Shown here: positions 58,201-64,000 of the stretch, piece by piece | How the letters are laid out: each line of letters begins with the position of its first letter | How positions within the stretch are numbered: position 1 is the first letter of the stretch | Assembly: GCA_025201845.1 (NCBI GenBank) | Contig: MU603936.1 | Span: forward strand, 102,148 to 166,147 | Length of the DNA stretch: 64,000 bases | Source: Martensiomyces pterosporus | Taxonomy: Eukaryota; Kickxellomycota; Kickxellomycetes; Kickxellales; Kickxellaceae | Direction: 5' to 3' | Translations under genes and position numbers: made by a program | Notes under the pieces: model-generated | Database searches by the model: none | Seen by the model: the letters and a program-made list of their open reading frames with translations, nothing else | Told to the model about the DNA's origin: nothing

Positions 58201-60199
58201 CTAGAGCTGTTCAACACGAGCGATATCCTGCCTAATCTGCTTCGTCTCTTTAAGAATGTCTGCGTATGCCGCCGCAATCTCCTGGAACTCGCTTCCCGCC
58301 TCTCTATAAATCGCCAGCCGCTCATCCAGGACTGCCTGCTCCTTAAGCAGCTCCGCCTCCTTCGTCTCCAAAATACGCCTGAGTCGCTCCACAGCTGCCG
58401 CAATCTCCGGTGAGTAGAGGGTGTGGTACATATCGGCCGAAATGATCTGCAGCTTAAGCGAGAGGCTATAAATAAGGCCACCAAAGTACCTCTCGAGTCC
58501 CTTCGCCACCTCATACACAGGATGCTCCTCGTTATGCCGAACGAGGGCCATGAGCAGCACTACTTCGTTGGCCAGCTCACGCATGTACCTTATGTGTGCG
58601 GCCAGCAGCTTGGACTGCTCTCCCTCCACCTCGCTCTCACTTGGGTAGTCGGATAGCGAGTCGATGCCAGGAATCCCCCAGATGCTGTCGCGCTTCTGCT
58701 CAATGCGGCGGCAAATGCCCTCGTGCTGCCCAGGCGATCCCAAGGCACCGCCCTCAATAGTCCCCACCTCGGAAGAACAAATAGCCTTGTTGATGTCCAC
58801 ACTGAGCAACTTCCCCTCTTCGCTCGTTGCTGAGAGCTTCAGCGTCCTGGCTCTGCCGAGCAGTATCCCCTACAACGAGGCAGGCAAGACAGTCTGGGTC
58901 GGAGATTAATTAGTCCAGCTTGGGCTGGTACGTGCTTACATGTGTACTCTGTGGTGGCGACTTCCTTTCCAGTAATGGCACAGCCTGACATGCGTGGTGT
59001 GCGGGAAGCACGGCGATCAGATTAGCGCATGTGAAGTGGGTGGCCGCATCGCTCAATTTATTCACATATCGGATTCTCCTTTCCTCCGAATCGGCGCAAT
59101 ACCAGACTCCTTTGGCTCTCGCATGCACGCCTATATAGAGAACCCGCACTTACCCGCCTGACGGAGAGGTCGCCGTAGTTCTCTGCACTTTCAAGCAGCT
59201 CATTCAGCTCGAGATACCGGCGATGCGCCATGCGTAATGCAGGATCCTACATAAATGAAGGGAAGGCATTAGTGCTGGGCTGAGTGAGCGCTGGGAAGGG
59301 ACAATGGGTGCCGGTAAATAGGGGAGGCGCCGACGTGCTGTCTGCTTGGACAAGCATGGGATGCGCAGGCTGGCGGGAGGAGAGGGAGAGAACCAAAACA
59401 AAAGCGAACAATTGGCAAAGGACAAGAGATGTGGCAGGGTGGAGCGGGCCACATAATAGGGTGTATGTGAATTTAATTTATGTATTGGCAGCTGACCTAC
59501 GCCAGCTACGCAAAAACAAAAACAAGAGTGCCATTTGAGTGCTAATACCAGCTTGCGACACGGAGCAAATGGTGTCCCTCGCCCGTCACCACCCTTTGCA
59601 TCTACCACGTCTATCTCCGGCTCGCAAAAAATGCTGTCTGCGTTCTCCTCTGGACTGCACCAGCCTGTCTGTAGATCAACAGCAATAAGGGCGGAGAGCA
59701 CGTTGAGTGGGGGGGTGAATGCTGTGTGCATGCCGTCTGCACAGAAAGGCACGGAGGTTGCGGAACAGGGGGTGGGAGAGGAGGGATCGGCAGACACGCG
59801 TAAGAATGGACACATGGACAATGAAGACAAAACAAGCACAGCGTAAGCTGGGCATGCATGTTGGAGCACATGAATAATCAATGTGTGCCAGCAAGGCACT
59901 ATACTGGGCATTTCCGGTGCAAATGATAAGGAGGTGGGGTGGGTAGCCCGCGTAAATGGCATCCACACGTCCCTTCACATATGCGTAGATACAGCCAGCC
60001 AGCAGTAGTAACAAAGCCGGAAATGTGAATCACAACGGTATATAGGGCTCCGCCGGGTGTGAGGTTTTGTGGGTGGTGGTAATTAATTTACCTGTTCGCC
60101 ACTGTGGAACTTGAACAGCCTGCGCTCGACCTCGGCAATGGCAGCAGCGTCCGCTGAGGAGGGCAAGGGAGAGGAGGCAGAGTATGTAGCCGGAATCAT
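58201..60199 (-). CDS. HAUS4-like augmin subunit (tentative), spliced
   Basis: Exons on the - strand: 60199-60092, 59246-59154 and 58869-58201, all phase 0, giving 289 residues; introns of 845 and 284 nt, both GTA...TAG. The C-terminal 100 residues are a coiled coil with a pattern like the end of HAUS4: MYHTLYSPEIAAAVERLRRIL, then LDERLAIYREAGSEFQEIAAAYADIL and a final KQIRQDIARVEQL. The middle has LLAAHIRYMRELANEVVLLMALVRHN. Augmin recruits gamma-tubulin to existing spindle microtubules; HAUS4 is one of eight subunits and is patchily present in fungi. Similarity is judged by pattern only; another coiled-coil protein is possible. A possible extra 120-nt phase-0 exon lies at 59668-59549 within the long intron. 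Confidence 0.6.
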
Positions 60200-63100
60200 T
60201 GTATGTGTGCGTCGCTGGTTCTCGCGTGTGCTGTTTTTCCTAGTAGCGCAGTGGAGGCAAGTGGTGGAAAATATCGGACAGGGCGTAAACACGAGCTAGT
60301 CAAATTAATGCGGGGGATATGTGAATGTGTGTGGGAGTGTCTATTTTTAACGTGCTTGTAGAACACTTATGTTTTCCATTCGGTGTTGCTGTTGGTGTGC
60401 CCTGTGCACTCGAAACAAACAAACAAAAAACAAGGAAAACAGGATTGCACTTGTTATTATATATGATTTGGGATCCCAGCATGTGCATGTGATCGCTCTG
60501 TTATGCACCTGCAGCACCTACCTCCCGAACAGCAACTGAGTGTGTGTGTAATAGGATATATTCTCAGTTAGGGAGAGGTGCGTGTGGGCAGGCGTGTGGT
60601 GAAGCTGACAAGTGCACGTCACGTTAAGATAACTGGCATGGCAAGAGGCCAGTCCACATGGCGAGCAGCGCGAACCCTGCGCTTGCCGGTGCACAGTCAT
60701 GGCACCGTGCGGTTATGGCAGCGAGCGGGTGAGATCCCGCTTTTGGCTGAAGGCGCGGCGTAGACAGGGAATTCATCGCAATGGGAACAAAGAGACCCAA
60801 CAGGTTCTGCCCAGAACAAGCGCGCGTTGTTTAGGGCTGGTCCATTATTCTGTATGCTCAGGGGGGAGAAAGAGCCCCCTGAATGAATCCACTGCCAAAT
60901 GCGAGCACAGCGGAGCATTGTGTCCCTGTTCGCTTTGAGAGAGGCGAGTTCATAGAGACGATGATGACCTGAGCCTTTCCTTTCTGCTTCTCCAAAACAA
61001 CATATGCACGGACTTGAATCTCTTTGTGCGTGTTCGGCTGCTCTGTAAACGCCAATCCAATAAGAGGACAAAGGGAGAGAATGCAAGAACAATGGGGGTG
61101 TGACACGCAGGAGCGGCTGGGACGCATGTATGTACGCTGCGCCCAAAGGGAGGCTGTAAACAGCAGCCCCTGCAAATGACTGCCTGTCTTTTGCTTCCTT
61201 TTAGGACTGGGTGATTTTGGCGAAATATCCGGCGTGAACAGAGAAACGGCATCTCACAGATGCCGTCCAAATGCGAAAATGTAAGCAGGCTGTAGACAGT
61301 GAGCCACAGGAACAGAAAAGAGAGGACATGTGTGGCACTTCTGGAGTGAAACGGCGCACTTGCAGCCGAATGCTGAGACCAGCGCGTGGCCATGTCCACA
61401 AGCATGGACGAGCAAATCTCACGGCCATGAGCCAGCCGCTTAGAGGCTGGCTGTGCGAGTTCTACCAGCAGCAGCATCAATGTCTTGGAAGGACCCAGGA
61501 GTGGGCAGCACAGGCTCGGCAGATTTGGTTTGAGCTTCAGGCCGATCCGCCCAGAAAAATATGGAAAGTCGGTGTCATCCTTGAGTCAGTTGAATGGGAC
61601 ACGCTCTTTGCAGCCACTATGCAGCAAGGGCAGCGCTGCTCGGTATGCTCTTTTTGTGTGCTGTCTGGTCATCGGAACCCTCGCTTGAGCGGGGGACAAG
61701 TGCCCATTACTAAGCTCGGCGAAATGCTCCCAGCTGCATATGGGGAGGAGACGCGGGCGGTGGCCCTAAAAAGGCAACTCCATCCCGCACACTTGTACTT
61801 GACGCAGCAGCGCAAGTGCCTGTAGCCAAGGGGGAGCTGGCATGCAGAATGGCACTCCCTCGTTCTACAGGCAGCAGGAAAGCCATTGGCGGGGGGCAAG
61901 TGGGCCAGATGAACAACACAATAATCATCATAATCATATACCATTCGCATCTCCTCTGGCAGGCGTGCATGCAAAATGCAGCTGGGAGCAGCAGCAGCAG
62001 CAGCAGCAGGTAGGCAGGCTCAGCAATTTATTGTTTACCGGCACGACCTAGCAAGACAGGCCAATCACCCAGACGTACGAGGAAAAAATAAAGCAGCTGA
62101 AATTGGGATTGGGATTGAAAGGGGGGTGTGGCGGACACCCCCTGGCAAGGCTGATTGGAGGTGCCGCGGAGGGACATGCCTTGCTTTTCTACTCGCTGAG
62201 GGAAAATGGCATCGAGGAGGCAGCAGGGGCGAGAGGAATGGGTGGAGTGCCTCCCCGCCAGCCAGAGAGCAACCACCGATTCCTCTGGCAGATTTATTGC
62301 TGCTTATTTTTCTCCTCAGCCTGCTGCCTCCTGCTCTTCTCTCTTGCTCGCTATTTGTGCAATTTCCACTCTCTCTCTTATACTTCTCCACATTCTCTTT
62401 TTCGAAGGCCAATTTGGAGCAGCTGGTTGTGTACGCACGAGTCTGCCAATTCACATTCCCGTTTCTCTACTTAGCACGCTTCTTTCTTCTCTCTACATTT
62501 TCTGCCTAGCCTGGGCCCTTTCTGCCATTTCTTTATAATCAGTACCCGTTTCCCCCTTTGTCTGCAGACAGGCAGTTCTTGATAGTCCAAGTCGCCGTCC
62601 AGTCCATACCCTCCTTTTTTTCTTGTCTGGCGCGCAAACAGCCTTTCCTATACACGCAGGCCTTTTCGATTCGCTTGCATTCTGCAGTGCATCCAAAATC
62701 CAAGCACATTTCGGCTTTTACTCCCGCCCGCAACAGCCTCCGTTTGGCATACAGCAGAGCAGCGAGTCAGCACGAGCCTCGTTACTAGCAATACGTGGTC
62801 CTTGGAAACGGGATAACTCTCTTTCGTGCGCATTCCGCCAGAGTTGCTGCCTTGTTTTCTGCAGGTGCGATTTGTAGCAGCACAGGCAAATTCTTGTTTG
62901 AGGGTGCAGCGCGCAGGCACTTTTCCTATATCGCCTCCCCTCAGCTCCCCCGAGACAGCTCAAGCGAGAGAGAGACTGGCATCTCACATAACGAGCGTTG
63001 TCTCGCCTTGCCTCGTCTTGTTTTGCCTTGGTCTTAGCTGCGTTGTTATCGCGCATCACTGGGCCATTATTTTGGTATCCCCTATTTGAAGAGGAGTGCG

Positions 63101-63477
63101 TTGTTTTTCTTTCTTTGCGCCCTTTGTCGCCAAAGTGGCCGCTAAAGCACGTGCTCCCTGTCAGCCTGCTTAGCTGTGCCTTGTTCATCCCATCCCACCC
63201 CTCGCTGTTCTCTATTCACTCTTTTCTCCCAGCCATTGTTTCCCCCTTCATCGCCTCTGCTGCCGTCCGCCTGCATCGGACATCCCACTCTTCTCCCTCC
63301 AGACTCCACTCCACTCCGCCTGTCTCCATTTCATTCCACCCACTCACACCCACCCCCATCTCATCGCATCTCATCCCGTCCCATCTCACAGCTGCAGCCT
63401 TGCTTTCCTCAGTCGCTCCTCGCCTTGCCACAGTTGCACTATTATCTCTATCGGCCGTCGTTTCCTTCTCTCTTATT
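60200..63477. other. 3.3 kb gene-poor divergent region
   Basis: No recognisable coding exon on either strand; frames of up to 184 codons (for example 61271-61825 on +) have improbable composition. From about 62310 to 63480 the + strand becomes strongly pyrimidine-rich with repeated CATCTCATCCC-like stretches near 63350-63390, probably a long promoter/leader for the gene that follows. Confidence 0.5.
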
Positions 63478-63484
63478 TATATAA
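63478..63484 (+). promoter_or_regulatory. TATATAA element before the armadillo-like gene
   Basis: Perfect TATATAA ending 15 nt before the ATG at 63500. Confidence 0.45.
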
Positions 63485-63499
63485 CCCCTGCAATCCGCC

Positions 63500-64000
63500 A
63501 TGCGTGAGTCTAATTTCCACTTCCCCTCCCTCAACAAGGCATGCGTCTCGATTACCTCAGCCCTCTACGATCGGCGAGCATTGGACTGCACTGCCGACCT
63601 GCCTCTGGTGAACTCTCTGTCACATCTCAACTACCTCACATCGTCCTCTGCTAGGATCCGCGAAATCCTCACTACAGACGGCGGCCTCGAGCGCCTGGTG
63701 CGTATCCTACGCACGACCCGCGTCACAGAGGACACATTGCATAGCTGGAAGTGGACCATGGCCTTCCAGTGCGTCGTCAACGTCGGTGTTCGCGGCACCC
63801 CTGAAATCAGACAGCGTGTTGTCCAGGTCGGCGCCGTGCCGATACTTGTCGAAATCCTACATGCATATCTGCTCGGCACGGAGGTCATCCAGCTCGAGCA
63901 AAAAGTACGCGCCGCCTTGCATGCCCAGATGGAGCGTCCGCCGCTGGCTAAAATCATGGACTTTGCCGAAGAGCCCGAAAACCCCAACTCGGACGAAAAC
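63500..64000 (+). CDS. armadillo-like fungal protein, 5' part only
   Basis: 167 codons open to the right edge, so the gene is cut by the window. The start MRESNFHFPSLNKACVSI is followed by helices of the armadillo type: LVNSLSHLNYLTSSSARIREILTTDG, LERLVRILR, then MAFQCVVNVGVRGTPEIRQRVVQVG and VPILVEILHAYL. This looks like the N-terminal armadillo-like domain of large fungal proteins of poorly known function, where a disordered insert often separates the helices; here that insert is short. The last residues turn acidic (DFAEEPENPNSDEN), likely the start of a disordered linker. I cannot name the orthologue. The ATG is chosen by family-like content and by the TATATAA just upstream; no internal stop. 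Confidence 0.8.
   Translation, partial: MRESNFHFPSLNKACVSITSALYDRRALDCTADLPLVNSLSHLNYLTSSSARIREILTTDGGLERLVRILRTTRVTEDTLHSWKWTMAFQCVVNVGVRGTPEIRQRVVQVGAVPILVEILHAYLLGTEVIQLEQKVRAALHAQMERPPLAKIMDFAEEPENPNSDEN

Noticed and set aside
59204..59968. 254-codon frame on the - strand within the HAUS4-like intron
   Set aside because: Mostly improbable Cys/Pro/Ser-rich sequence; only the 120-nt segment with splice sites at both ends was kept as a possible exon.
60956..60972. ATGATGA followed by CTGA, resembling C/D box snoRNA motifs
   Set aside because: The two boxes are almost adjacent, leaving no room for a guide sequence.
61271..61825. 184-codon frame on the + strand in the 60-63 kb gap
   Set aside because: No domain, erratic composition, no supporting promoter or splice pattern.
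1..64000. tRNA, rRNA, transposon and CRISPR signatures
   Set aside because: No A-box/B-box pair, no rRNA-like segment, no terminal inverted repeats with a transposase, and repeats present are simple microsatellites.

Overview
This 64 kb window is nuclear DNA from a fungus. Genes are dense, coding sequence is GC-rich, and spliceosomal introns are short (most 92-284 nt, longest 845 nt). Fungal-type genes include Spb1, Rrn6-like, Bfr1, Eaf7, Yaf9, Orm, Qcr9 and Leu5. Several architectures are more often described in animals or early-diverging lineages: WW-WW-MyTH4-RhoGAP, a PP2A B'' subunit, an augmin HAUS4-like protein, and a UBAP1-like UMA...UBA protein. My inference is an early-diverging filamentous fungus (Zoopagomycota/Kickxellomycotina or a similar lineage). 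I see no transposon, tRNA, rRNA, CRISPR array or viral sequence.

Layout. 1-1190: no complete gene; 5' exons of the SUMO protease probably lie at its right end. 1.4-8.5 kb: Ulp2-type SUMO protease (+), malonyl-CoA synthetase-like enzyme (-), ankyrin protein of Yar1 type (+), NuA4 subunit Eaf7 (-). 8.7-11.2 kb: ER protein disulfide isomerase (-) and a four-exon Loc1-like small basic protein (-). 12.5-21.3 kb: HSF-type transcription factor (+), Swi3/SMARCC chromatin remodeller subunit (+), ARHGAP39-like RhoGAP (-). 21.3-24.2 kb: apparently gene-free. 24.2-29.1 kb: ORMDL (+), Bfr1 (-), Qcr9 (+), TRAPP subunit Trs23 (+). 30-41.6 kb: PP2A B'' (+), V-ATPase subunit a (-), Rrn6/TAF1C-like factor (-), UBAP1-like UMA/UBA protein (+), a possible 91-residue protein (-). 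42.2-51.8 kb: Yaf9 (+), a small membrane protein (-), Sec4/Rab8-type Rab (+), Spb1 (+), G-alpha (-), a small basic lysine-rich protein (+). 53-60.2 kb: secreted kelch protein (+), Leu5-type CoA carrier (+), mevalonate diphosphate decarboxylase (-), HAUS4-like protein (-). 60.2-63.5 kb: gene-poor. 63.5 kb to the end: 5' part of an armadillo-like protein (+).

The genes do not form one pathway. Themes that recur are chromatin and transcription (Swi3, Eaf7, Yaf9, HSF, Rrn6, Ulp2), secretion and endomembranes (Rab, Trs23, V-ATPase a, Orm, PDI, UBAP1-like) and ribosome biogenesis (Spb1, Yar1-like, Loc1-like). Exon structures were rebuilt by hand from reading frame, phase and homology to remembered families. 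All 15 introns so modelled end in TAG and begin with GTA, which is the most striking genome-level signal here. A second signal is a TATATAA-like element 15-24 nt before the start codon in several genes.
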